DNA of 64,000 nt from Didymodactylos carnosus (taxonomy: Eukaryota > Rotifera > Eurotatoria > Philodinida > Philodinidae): assembly GCA_905250885.1 (NCBI GenBank), contig CAJNOQ010000027.1:34988-98987 (forward strand). The letters are read 5' to 3'. Positions 15,701-29,782 of this stretch are shown here, in pieces. The notes below the pieces were generated by a model, which had not been told where the DNA came from, did no database searches, and saw nothing but the letters and a program-made list of their open reading frames with translations. Every line of letters starts with the position of its first letter. Within the stretch, counting starts at the first letter, position 1. A program made the position numbers and the translations under genes.

Positions 15701-18700
15701 TCTTGATAAACGCCATTCGCTGGCAACAGAAAATAGGATGATTGCATATCAATATTAATATCGAGAACTTTGACTTTTTCTAGATTATGTTTCATTAGCA
15801 AATAAGAACGTTGTTTAACATCAGTATACGTTGAATACGCAGCTTGTTTAACTCTTGAAATGAAAAAGAAAGATAGAAATAATGAGGTTTATAGTTCAAC
15901 CTACCCATATAAATTTCGTGCTGTATCAGGTTCAAAACATGTAACTAGTTTATTGATTGTTGGCTAAAATAGACAAAAAAATGACTTAAACAGTGTGTTA
16001 GGAATGATCAATATTGGTATACATAAGAGGAATATTTATTTTGACTAGTGCTCGTTGATATTAAGGGAATAGATTTATTTTTACATACCGAATCATACGT
16101 GATTTGTAATGATTGTGATAGAACTTGTATTCTGTAATCTGACTTATATTCGATTGGATTTGTTTCAAATTCAACATTTAAAAGATCTTTTTCTTGTTCA
16201 ATTAACTGAGGCTTAGCTAATACAGGACGATTTTCATTTAAATTTTGCATATTTGTTTCACCCGTTGTCGATAAACCAAATAGTTCAAATGAACGTAAAC
16301 CTACAGCAACTCTAAATCATCAGAAGATAATTAAAGAAACAATGACATGTATAACAAATATATGTTTTACTTAATTCCAGCGGATGCTGGACGACGTTTA
16401 AAATTGACATTTGTACCAGGTACAACTGCACGAGCAACAATGTTAAAACTAAACAAAAAATCATATAGGAATATATATCGTAGATAAAAAACTATCTTAC
16501 TTTAAATCGTCAGGAGATAATCGAGACCAAATATTTACATCTAACAATTTTAACCCAATAGCAAGATTGATATCAACGTACTAAATATGAAAATGATAAG
16601 ATATAGATAAGATTTTGGTTCACTAGCAACACTAGTGATGATGATTTAGCCAATAAAACTAGCGTAACGCTATCGAGAGTCCGACTATTCAAACAGACTA
16701 AGAATGCATGCGTTTTCTGCGAAAAGTATGTAGCTTAAAAATCCTCAATTCTTATGCAACGTGTCTAATATTTCAAAATAAATAATTAAAACGGTAACGT
16801 TGTTGCTATAAAAAACACGAAAAAATAATTAAAAAAGTAGTGATTTCCATCTCAGAAACATTCTACTATTAAAAAGAGTGGCTCGCTCATCATCTTTAAA
16901 CGAAGATATCCTTACTTACTTCATTCGGATAATCAGCTGATGATGTATTTTCACCTTCGTATCCAATAGCATCATATAATTTCTTCTTTTCATCAGATGA
17001 CAATACTTTTTCCAAATCAAGTTCTAGAAAGAAAAAGGTTCAAATTGAATATTGACGACCGTTAAGCTAGTCCTATTCATCAACCAATAGCTTGAAATAA
17101 GACATTTATTGTTTCTTCTACCTGGATCATTTTTATCTGTATTTCCTGCCCACCAGGTTGACACATTACCCCACCATGTTTTTGGTTCTTGCTCTTTTTT
17201 CTTTATCGCCTTGAAATAAAGAGCGATAAGAAAAGCTTGTTCAACAATTGCTCAATTTCTTACTTCAATTTCAGCACTTCGTCGTATATAGGTTAAATTG
17301 AATACATCAAGCTTTTTCTCGATTTCCTAAAGAAACAACTAGTACATGAGTAAAGATCTATCAATTTGTATTAAAATTTCTGATCACTTGAGCTCGTTGT
17401 TTTTGTTCATATGTTAATTTTCCGGTTAATTCTTGGAAATGTAATGTTCGATATTCTCGACATCGATCCAAATGTGCTTTGATATTTTCCCATTTGTAAC
17501 AGTCAAAACGCGGACGAACTTCTTCGTTGACAATAACATTATATGCAAATTTCCACCTGAAAAGCAGCAGAACAATTACCCTTCATGCTGATCTGTTAGT
17601 TCACAACAGGTTTGTTACATAACGTTTCATTACATTTGTATACAACTTGTACAAAACAACTTACCATTCTTTTGTATTTTTTGATTGAATTTTATGCATT
17701 GATCGATACTTAACAAATTTTGTCTGTAATGCAACATAATCTTGAAATTCAAGCAAATCAAGCAAATCAGAGTACTAAAGTAAAAAGTCAAACTTCAATA
17801 CTTTTGACAGATGATTTACATCAAAGGAAATTGGAAACATTCTCTACTTTTGTTAATTTTACTTACAAAATTCCCAAAAGTTATTCACAGTTTTGCCCGA
17901 CAAAAAGCTCAGGCCAAGACATATTTTAAATGATGTATGTCAGTAGAACAGTGTTTTTTTTTTGGACATACTTGTTCTCGATTAATATTAAAACTAATCT
18001 GGTCCAGATCAATCATAATATCAAACATCGGACGTTTGAAATGATCTTCTCTTGGCTTTGTAACCATTATAAGTTTAGCAATAACATTTAATGGACGAAG
18101 AACTACAAAGAGAAACATACGTTTTTCTTTACAACAATGTAAAACTCTGAATCTTACTGTAAGTGATATCATTTGGAATATTATCTTTCGTAGCTATTTT
18201 AGAACGTAAATATTCCTAGAATCGGAAAAAAATTGACAAAACATGAGTTAGTAGATCGGGTAATGTCAGGTATTTCATCCTTTGTAACATACCACAACGT
18301 CGTTTCTAGACATATCTGAATGTGATTGACTATTTGAATTCCAATAAAATGCCAAAGAACTTAATTCACCAAGCTAAACAGAAAAAGAAACAAGTATTAT
18401 TTACAATATTTGAAATCATTCAAAAAAAAATGCCAACTTTGAAAATGACTGGTGTGTCTTCTTTCAGAATAACTGGGTTCCATTCAGTATCGGTTGTCTA
18501 AACAAACAAAAAATTGACTACTGATGCAGTTTTTGACACACAAGAGATGAAGACTGATTTCGTTTATTTTTCTCTAATTACTCTTAATTCAATATAATTC
18601 AGTGTTAATCCAAAAGAAAACGGATGTCCGGGTTTTGTTGTTTTATCTTCATAAGCAATGTGAATATTTCGAATGGATAATTCTAAATTTCGTATTATTG

Positions 18701-19443
18701 TCAACTGCATACGTTCAACGAATGTATCATGATCTTGTTGACTTTGTTTCGAATTTTCTAGGTGATATAAAAGATTGAGTAATGAATGAGAAGAGAAAAT
18801 AAATCAACCTTACCATAGGCTTCTTTTTCTTTTCTTAAGCCTTCAATTTTTTGAACTTCTTTCATTTTCGCTTCATATTGTTCATTTTCGTCCTGTTGTG
18901 CATCGTACTGAACTTCTACAATGCATATACGAGAAATATATTAAGCCATGTTATTAGAGAGTTTTGTACTCACCAGTTTTTGGTACAACTAAGATATAAA
19001 GACCATCGATATAAGCTTTTGTCGGTTGCTTATAAAGGTTTTTCCATGGAATAACAAGAGTCAATTTTTCTAGGGTAAAAAAAGAAAATAGATACAAATC
19101 TATTGCTCACTACACGAGCACAACAACACACCTAGATAACCCGTTGATACTGTTACTGGCAAATTGAGGTCAGCCTACGTATAATTGGAGAAGAGAAGTC
19201 AGTCTATTTGTTTTTTTTTTAACATCGTACATACTAACCAACGCATTTGGTTTTAAATACAGCTTTTCCAGAACGACATTTCCTAAAATAGAAAAATGAT
19301 ATAAATAAAGTTCATCTACATCAGTAAATTTATGACTTCTTACCATTCCATAAATCAATTTTTAATTTTTTATAATCTAAATTTTCGATGTAATCACCTA
19401 AATACTTATCCAAAATATAAACGACAATATTTTCCAACACCAT
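774..19443 (-). CDS. VPS13: VPS13A/C-type bridge-like lipid transfer protein (multi-exon)
   Basis: Rod-shaped protein that moves bulk phospholipid between organelles at membrane contact sites. The start at 19443 gives [20 protein letters not shown], the family N-terminal (chorein) sequence; exon 1 ends at 19344. Dozens of short exons follow on the minus strand with mostly 50-80 bp introns; longer introns lie at about 5890-6310, 6617-8300 and 9300-9840. Recognisable parts: chorein N (about 18560-19443); the region before the C terminus containing [17 protein letters not shown] (about 3740-3820); [16 protein letters not shown] (about 2300-2360); [16 protein letters not shown] and [19 protein letters not shown] of the ATG2-like C region (about 1650-2000); and the C-terminal PH-like part with [35 protein letters not shown] and [14 protein letters not shown] (774-1560). 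The last exons match VPS13A/C better than VPS13D. The exact stop is uncertain: unspliced reading stops at 774-776, and a further tiny exon is possible. Exons were not all traced, so full intactness is not proven. Confidence 0.93.
6617..8299 (-). other. Large VPS13 intron without recognised content
   Basis: About 1.7 kb between the exon ending near 6617 and the next upstream exon near 8300, far longer than the usual 50-80 bp introns of this gene. It holds AT-rich sequence, a short CA/TA run near 7130-7150 and short spurious ORFs. I see no transposase, foldback or conserved coding block. It may be an old degraded insertion. Confidence 0.5.
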
Positions 19444-19611
19444 GTTGTCTTAACTTTATTTCTGTCAAATCGACAGCGTTATTTCAAATATCTAAAAATA
19501 ATAATTAGAATTTTTACTGTAAAGAGAATAGTTTTGTCACCAAAACCTTCCTCAGCCAACGATATCAGGAGTAACGGTAAGGGTGTAACGCGAGTCAAAC
19601 TTTGTACTCAT

Positions 19612-20335
19612 TCCGTTGCCGAATAAGTTTTTGGCAACCCTATTTTTCAGGATCTTAGAGAAACTTTTGTAAAGATCTAAAAAAGTAATTGTAGGATAAA
19701 ATCTGGCAGATTCTAAAGTACAGATTACTCACCCCTGATACCGGTGTGTCAAAGTAGATACAAATAGAAAATTTGAATATTTTTAAATATTGAAAAGATA
19801 TTAATCTTCAGTATTAATTAAGGGTACCCCCCCCCTCTTTTTTCACCTTGTTGCCAAATGCGGAGTACATGTCCGATTGAGCTCAAATTTATAGCAGGGA
19901 TAGAACACGTCAGAAAAAAAAGAACACGTCAGAAAATTCTGGGCAAAAATACATCGATTTTCTTTTTCGATGTTCTATCCCTGCTATAAATTTGAGCTCA
20001 ATCGGACATGTACTCCGCATTTGGCAACAAGGTGAAAAAAGAGGAGGGGGGGGTACCCTTAAGATTCAATAAATTCAAAATGGTCTTCCTCAACAGAAAT
20101 CTATTTACTTTCAGTTTTTCCAAAAACAAATTCAATATCTCTTTCTGTCTTCTCCGAACTCTTATCCTCCGAAAGCAAACTTTAGTCCAAAAGAAAAGCA
20201 TTGCGTCATGCATATGAAGCAGATGAGTAACCAGGTGAACTTACACACTCTAAACTTGCCACGGCCACGCTAGATTTTCCACGGGCAGGACGCGTTACGT
20301 GGCCGTGGGCATGCATGTGACAAAGCCACGTCACG
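19612..20335. repeat. Left arm of a long interrupted inverted repeat (unit X)
   Basis: The block 19620-19735 (for example GATCTTAGAGAAACTTTTGT and GATTCTAAAGTACAGATT) reappears in reverse complement at 22483-22612. After an interruption of about 490 bp that includes the TTAA foldback at 19822-20058, similarity resumes at 20230-20335 (CCAGGTGAACTTACACACTC, CATGTGACAAA) against 22335-22495. This suggests one inverted-repeat arm later broken by insertion. Confidence 0.7.
19822..20058. mobile_element. TTAA-flanked foldback MITE (piggyBac-like)
   Basis: A 237-bp element with arms of about 95 bp that are almost perfect reverse complements. It starts GGGTACCCC and ends GGGGTACCC, and is flanked on both sides by TTAA (19818-19821 and 20059-20062). 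TTAA target-site duplication is the hallmark of piggyBac-type transposition, so a non-autonomous piggyBac-like MITE is the best guess; the terminal bases alone do not prove it. Small ORFs across the arms are a by-product of the palindrome. The C/G run next to the terminus differs slightly between arms. Confidence 0.75.
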
Positions 20336-20471
20336 TGGCTTGCTAAAATTCTTGCAAGCTCGCCATGTTATGTGACTTGCTTTTCTGACTGCCCTACAGA
20401 AATGTCCAGTTTGCCTGATCAGACTACTGATCAGTAAACTGTAAGTAAAAAAGTCCTTGTCCTGTTTTCTT

Positions 20472-20639
20472 GGTCAGGATCTGTTTTTTTTCCTGACCAG
20501 TGAAAGAAATCAAGAACAGGACCTGCTTTTTGGATAGTCATCACACATTTAACTAATACTCCGGCGTTAAAAGTGACTATAGTTTTTTCAAGTTTGATTA
20601 CATCATGTTTTACTCGGACTTTTCTTCGAGAACATGATG
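20472..20639. repeat. Left arm of an about 168-bp inverted repeat (unit Y)
   Basis: Almost identical, in reverse complement, to 23443-23610. The outer end is GGTCAGGATCTG; the inner end is a hairpin CATCATGTT...AACATGATG. The arm also contains its own small palindrome (GGTCAGGA...TCCTGACC). The few mismatches imply a young or conversion-maintained pair. The pair brackets about 2.8 kb and interleaves with unit X instead of nesting in it. Confidence 0.85.
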
Positions 20640-21093
20640 TAAACAGTTTTTGAGGTTTTTATCAGCCTCATGATCCCTTTAGGACCTCACAATCTTTATC
20701 TGCAAATGCAAAATGGCATGTTTTTACGGAACTGATACGTCAAAGACAAAGGATTCAGTGCAAGTACACAGCAATTTTAGCGCTCTAATGCCTCATGTAA
20801 ACCCTACTTGCGTTTTCTTGCCATAATGCTGAACTATTTTCGAACTGTTTTAAGTTAATAATAAGCTCTGAGACTTCCAGTCAAGAAATTTTCTATCTTG
20901 GATGAAGTTTTCAATCCCGCTTCATGCGCGTCTCAATTATGACTCGACATATAACGGGCATAATAAAGGCGAGAGCAGTTGATGTTTTATGGTTCGCGTA
21001 TGAATATTACCAATAAGGTGACGTTTGCTGCATGTGAAGAAAACATTCACGCTTGAACTTTCAGAGAGTGTATACCCGGAGATATTATCGCTA

Positions 21094-21687
21094 ACGAGGG
21101 AACCTCCCTAAATAAAATATACTCTCGTTTTTTTAACGAAATGTAGTAGGTTATAGGTAATCGACCACGCTGATTTCGAATATGATGCTCATTTGGGTTC
21201 ATAGGCCTTTCCTAGCTGGTTTCTGGAAAATCAGTTTCGAAGAATTTCCAAAACTTTTTCTAAATAAGTCACAATTGTAGCCCGCAAAATTCTGATCAAA
21301 ATGAGACGTCACCCAGTTCTACACGACCTTTCTTTACAAAGTTACAGAATTTACAAGAAAAGCCCTAAATTCCTTTTTCTTTGTGTAGCTCTGAGGTAAC
21401 AATGAACATTTAGGGCTTTTCCTGTAAAGTCTATAACTTTGTAAAGAAAGGTCGTGTAGAGCTGGGAGATGTCTCATTTCGATCAGAATTTTGCGAGCTA
21501 CAATCGTGGCTTATTTAGAAAAAGTCTTGGGGATTCTTCGAGGTTTCTGGAAAACTGATTTTCCAGAAACCAGCTAGGAAAGGCCTAACCCAAATGAATA
21601 TCATAGTCCAAATCAGCATGAACGGTTACCTACAACCTACTACGTTTCGTTAATAAAACGAGAATACATTTGGGAAAGTTCCCTCAT
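21094..21687. repeat. Foldback element, copy B
   Basis: Second member of the family at 14-614. Arms are near-perfect reverse complements with ends ACGAGGGAAC / GTTCCCTCAT. The inner block CGACCTTTCTTTACAAAGTT is present on both arms and matches copy A, while the outer 100 bp have diverged from copy A. No transposase ORF. Confidence 0.85.
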
Positions 21688-22334
21688 AAAATCAGTTCGT
21701 TATTAGAGCCAATTTAATATTCTGTGAAGTACTCATATCTGACGCACATTTCTTGAGAAATGCCCATTTTTGATACCCAGGATAGCTAAAGGAAGAATGT
21801 TCAGCTTTGCGATAATAAGCGTGGTAAGGATTTAAGCCTCTCTACCTTTCTTCAGTGAGACTACCGTACACTTCCCTCACGGCTGATCAGTGCTTGTTTT
21901 TGGAAAATGTCAAGACCAGTCCAAGATTTACTGTTTATCTGCAATCAGTAGAAAAAACAGATTTTCTTGACCTGTTCTTATCACTTTCGTGTTCTGGTAT
22001 TGGAGCCGATCAGGACAAGAAAATAAAAACAGGAAACGAACAACTGTAAGTAAATAAGTCTGTACCCTGTTTTCTAGACAAGATAAACTGAACATTCTCT
22101 AAGGTGATATTCCCCAATGATCAGGTGGATCACTGGACCAGTTTTTCATCGAGAGATAAATAAATATACATAGATAACAACTTTGGAGTACCGAAGAGAA
22201 CTTAATGTAACAAATAAGCTTATTAAACAAAAAGAGTTGAATTTCAAAGCTGTTCTTGTCGAAATTATACGCAATTAATCTGCTTTAAACCGTATAGGGA
22301 AAAAATCACAATGCTAAATACGTTTGTCACATGA

Positions 22335-22612
22335 CGTCGTACTTGGCGTGGACACAACCGTGTGCCTACACTTTGGGTGATTTAATTCATACACTTGCAG
22401 TGGCTACACCATGGATAAATGTAGGGCCACATCACGCCGTACATGGTCGCGCCAAGGATCGAGTGTGTGAGTAGACCTGGGTAGATCAATCTGTACTTTA
22501 GAATCTGCGCCAGGTTTTATGCTACGATTAGTTTTGTAGAGATCTTTACAAAAGTTTCTCTAAGATCCCAAGAAATAGGGTTGCCGAAAACTAGTACTAT
22601 CCGTTCTTCTTC
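22335..22612. repeat. Right arm of unit X inverted repeat
   Basis: Reverse complement of 19620-19735 (through 22483-22612) and, more weakly, of 20230-20335 (through 22335-22495). It is uninterrupted here, so it serves as the reference for the original arm. Confidence 0.65.
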
Positions 22613-23344
22613 TGTTATGCTTCATTGGTTCCTGTAGAATAGCTAGATTTGCAGAACAAATTTCCTATCAGCCCAAAATGCACCAATAAGTGCAGTTTAT
22701 ATTTTTGCTGTCACTTTGAGCGCTAGTAGCGCTCAGCAAGCTATATTTCTCTGTAAGTCATACATTTTTTTTTATTCAAAGCACAAATGAAAAACGCACG
22801 GAATGATGCATTCAAAAACCAAAAACAGTACAATGTATTTTATAATACACCTGAGTTAATGCATGTCAAGCCTACCATCATTACACGGACAAACTGTGTC
22901 ACCCATAAAATCGTAAGTACAAACTATGCGCATGCACATTAACCTGATCGAGAAATTTTGAAAGCTAGTTCGTTTAAAAAATAACTGCAGATTTAGATTC
23001 TCCAGCTGATAGGCGATTAAGTTGAACACGGTAAATTTCTGATCAATGCACTGTTGAAAAACTTCCCAATGTCGTTTAGTCTATAGTCCTCCCTATCAAT
23101 GAACTTTTCAAAAAATTATTAGGCAAAGGAATGGGTATAACGTTTTCAGACGCTTCGTGGTTTAAATGTTTAGACGATTTTTTAAATTAATCAACTATGT
23201 ACAGTCCGAACCTGCAGTCGGTTTCGACCGAACCGACTTTTGAAATTTCTAGATTACATTAAAAAAAAGTTTCTTGAAGTGTGTCGCGTTCATATTGCGC
23301 CGTGTCGGAGAACACGTATGAAATGTGTGCAGCCCAGGTGGAAG

Positions 23345-24070
23345 GCGTCTTACAAGATCTGATGATTTCTTATGCAATCTTGCTACAAGATCTTTTGGCA
23401 AGCTCTGGTAAGAGCTTATCCAAGATCATGTATGATCTTGCGGATCATGTTCTCGAAGAAAAGTCCGAGTAAAACATGATATAATCAAACTTGAAAAAAC
23501 TACAGTCACTTTTAACGCCGGGGTATTAGTTAAATGTGTGATGACTATCCAAAAAGCAGGTCCTGTTCTTGATTTCTTTCACTGGTCAGGAAAAAAAACA
23601 GATCCTGACCTTGTTGTAAGATCTTACAAGACCAGTTTATAAGAAATCTTAAGATCTTATAAGATCTTGTAACAAGAAGTTATATGATCTTGCAAGATCT
23701 TGTCAGTTCTTATCACAAGATCATACGATTTCTGGTTACAAGATCTTACAAGAAGTGATGACTCATTCTTTGCAACGATATATAGTATATAAAACACAGT
23801 TCTTATGACGAATCTTAGAATTTTTTCTGTCTCCAACTGTACACATCAGCTGAGCATAAATAACGTGCATGGGCTATAAGAAACGTGGTTAGATACGTTC
23901 CTAAGGACGTCAGAGTCCTTTCTATGTTCGAAAATATTATGAAAAGAAAAAAGCTGTTTTTTAAAGGGGGTCTGTAGGGGATCTATACGACAGAATCAGA
24001 GACATAATCTTGTAAGATCTGATAAATTCTTATATGATCTTATGAAATCTTTCAAGGTCATATTCCAAGA
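23345..24070. repeat. AAGATCTT-rich degenerate satellite-like repeat
   Basis: Dozens of AGATCTT/AAGATC units, often as palindromic TATAAGATCTTGTAAC-like blocks, spaced irregularly between about 23345 and 23765 and again near 24000-24070. Related AAGATC and TTATAAG blocks recur at 24460-24800 and 53780-53840. They are not a strict tandem array. The right arm of unit Y (23443-23610) lies inside. No gene. Confidence 0.6.
23443..23610. repeat. Right arm of unit Y inverted repeat
   Basis: Reverse complement of 20472-20639 with only a few differences (for example TACTCCGGCG on one arm against TACCCCGGCG on the other). It ends CAGATCCTGACC at 23610. Confidence 0.85.
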
Positions 24071-24245
24071 TTCTTCGCCCTGAGAGGTAGGCAGTCTGTA
24101 AACATCGTGTGCGATGGCATATGGAGTATGCTCTGAAGCTTGTCTTATCAACAAGTGCCTCATAACTGAACACATTCGATAGTGCCTCTGCAGAAAGCAC
24201 GATTCTTGGATCTCACAACTTGTTTCAGATGGAATATTTCCTGTC

Positions 24246-24390
24246 CAGAGATGGGCGGGTACGAGTAAATACTCGTATTCAGGTATACTCGAGTACAAAT
24301 TTTTGAATACTCATACTCGTAATCGCGACCTTTTTTAATTGGTACTCGAAAAAGTACTCGTATCGAGTACTCGGATGAAAATCTGTTTAA
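24246..24390. mobile_element. Possible hAT-type MITE end, truncated
   Basis: It begins CAGAGATGGGCGGGTACGAG, which resembles hAT terminal repeats (CAGAGATG type) and the intact element at 49606. GAGTACTCG-like repeats continue to about 24375. I could not find the matching right terminus or an 8-bp duplication, so this is a fragment at best. Confidence 0.4.
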
Positions 24391-24799
24391 CTAAAAAAAA
24401 AGGAATTCAGAAGAGACTGATCGATATACTATCATCTGCTGAAGTTTTTTTAAAAATTTTTTATAAGGCATTATAAAAACCTTATAAGATAATTATAAAA
24501 CTAAAATCTTACCGAAATCTTATTCAATTCTTATAAGATTCATATATTGCGAATTATAAGAATCTTATAATTACAGTATGCATTTCTCTCGACTAGAGTA
24601 TATAAGATTTCAAAAGATTTCTATAAGATTCTTATCTGATTTCCGTACTTTCGGTCGGCTAGGGTCTGTCCCTGTTATGTGTTACATTGAATGTATCCTG
24701 TTTTCTTTCATATACCATTTCAAGTGAAAGATTCAAGAATCCTAGATCTTGACTTCCCGGTGTATTTTTCAAGATCTTGTGACATTTCTTAACCCAAGA

Positions 24800-27353
24800 T
24801 CTTGGGTACAAGAAGTTTCATTAGGTACGATAGATTTGCAAACAAATTTTTACAAAATTATGCACTTTTGGCTTTGAAATTCAAATGTTGGTGCAGTGTA
24901 ATTTTCAAAAGTTAAAATAACTCAAATTTGAATGTTTACGTTACTGTCAAACAATTTGAACGGGAACTACAAACTGAGTATAATCAACGTATTTTAGGAA
25001 ACTCTAAGAAAGTTTTTCTTGCTGAAGAACAATGGAGATTTGTTTTGTCAACAAATACAGCCGTGCTATTCAAAATACCGCTCGTAAAACTGAAATCTTT
25101 TCGTACTAGCGTCCAAAAATCAGGGCAGGCTTAAAAAAATGTTTTACTCCTCTCTAGTATGAATTTCATTGTTATCGCCCAAATTTTTACTTGAAAAATT
25201 ACAAAAAAATTTAGAAATGGCTAAAAAGCACCCGTGTGCTATCATTAACTAAATTAAATTTTTGACATGTTTTGACATTAGCGAGACTGTCGAGTCTCTC
25301 TTTGTGAAGATGCATAATCAAAACATGATTTAATCGAGTTTGTTTTACTGTCAATCGTAAAGAGTCCTTTAGTCGATTTGACTAACTAAATGTTCGGTTC
25401 GGTGACGCTATGGTAATGGTATAGTTAAATATAATCAAAGCAGTTTATAATATTCACGAAACATATCTTTGCAAATTTTTCGCAATTGATAATGTTACAA
25501 ATGGCGCAGATTTTTGAGATTACTTTACGTCTAGTTCATGTCTGACAATGACTTGCTTCGCAAAAATGGATAGCAAGTTGTATTCGAAAGTCACCATTCT
25601 TCGGCGTTAATGTCATCTTTTAAAAACGTTTCAATCGCATACAACGACGACCCATGTGAAGGAAGTCGCGATTTTCTTAAAAGTCGTTTTTATAATGTCG
25701 TGATTTGTCGTCAATTTTTATTTTTTTTGTAAGTCACTCGAGTCGATGACTAATCGACTTTCCACTCATTCACCGTTTTGTTTTGCTAAACAGCAGCATA
25801 CAATATAATAAGAACTAAGAAAAAGTACTAGTTAACTGGTCGTTTTCAGAATTATACAAGGGAGTGTAAACGGACCGTTCAGTTCAACCTTATATTAGTT
25901 TGTTTTCTGATTGTCATTCTCCTTGGATAAGCAACATTAAATGAGTGTTTCTTTTCATGATAGATAGCGCTGTCTGTTGCACAATGGATCATGGTAACTC
26001 CGTTTGCTGCGTATCTTCTACCTTATTTATGATGCTGCATTTAATGAACTTTAAACTATAGTTTGTAACAAACTATCTTATTCCTGTAAATTATCAAAGT
26101 AATTAGAGGACTTAGTAATTAACGGATGAAGTTGGAATATAGTATCTTATTTAATTCAAGAAAAGGCAAAAGTAAAAGTGGACTTTTTTACTTTTTTTCG
26201 GAAACATCAGAAAATAAGAAATAAAACATATGTAAACAAGGTGCTTCTTCCTCACAACGGTCTTCTCTTACAATTTTCGTGTTCCTAGATAAATGGAATA
26301 ATGGGTTTGAAGTTCAACTAGATAGACTTGACTCGGTAGAAAGTTTTAGAATAAAAAATATTGCAGTCTTTTGTATGACGTTTATGAGTGCACCGTTTAC
26401 CGAAATAAAAGAAAGGTCTTTGCGCCATGGAATATTTGTGTCTCATTCAGTCAAACCTCGAATATTAGTCGTTACGCTTCTATAACGTAATAAGTAGTAA
26501 GTAATATACACAGTATAAGTTTACACGTGGACCGAGGCTTTAAGTGTGTTCACTAATTCATTCAGAAATCAATTTTGTGATTCTGAAATCTATCAGACAA
26601 ATTTTTTTGATTCAAATAAAGTTCAGATAATATCTCAGTTCTGTTTTGGTTTTGTCTGATTACCTGCCAATACTACTAAGACAAATGTTGTGTATAAGGC
26701 TAGACTAAAAATAAGGTGACATGTATTTCTTTACGTTCTGTGTAAACATACTTTTCTATATTATATTATTTTTTTGCGAGTACGATGTTGCTTTAAAGAA
26801 ACTTTTTTACAACTTAAATGAAGTATGTATTCGGTGGCTGTGATTCGTGGAAATCTTGATGTTCCAACCATGAGTATTTTTGACAAACTGGATCTCTTTT
26901 ATACGTTTTCTCGAATTAACATTTAGTCAGAAAGTAGATGTTGTAATAGAAAAAAATAGAGCAATCCGTTTTGTTTTCAAATTTTATTTCCTGTCTGCAA
27001 ACTTTTAATACTTAACGCATAAGCTAAGAGCGCGTATCCACGTACCCTATTTACTCCATCGAGATATTCTCAAACTGTTGTTTTTCAGAGCCTCTGCACT
27101 CATACGAATTCTTTCGACATTCTAACAAAGAAAAGTCTGTAAGCTCTGTTTAGATCACTATATTTTACCTACATGCTCTAGATTAAAAAAAGGAATGAAA
27201 GTATAAAATGACTAATAGTCAGCATTGAAAAAGTGTGGTTTGAATTATAATTTTCGTGTTTTCTGTTGTGGATGACCATCGAAACTGGATATTCTTGTTC
27301 GTTCTCATTCCCACTCAAGTGGTAATTCGAGTGTTGCTGCAGCTACTGCTTTA
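24800..27353. other. Gene-free stretch upstream of SMAD4
   Basis: AT-rich sequence with only short uncorroborated ORFs and no recognised domain, repeat pair or RNA. The last few hundred bases may hold the SMAD4 promoter and 5' UTR; the reading frame before the proposed ATG is open back to about 27275. Confidence 0.5.

Positions 27354-29782
<2,429 letters not shown>

Noticed and set aside
20008-20217. Overlapping ORFs on both strands of about 70 codons
   Set aside because: They run through the arm of a palindromic MITE, where stop-free frames on both strands are a by-product.
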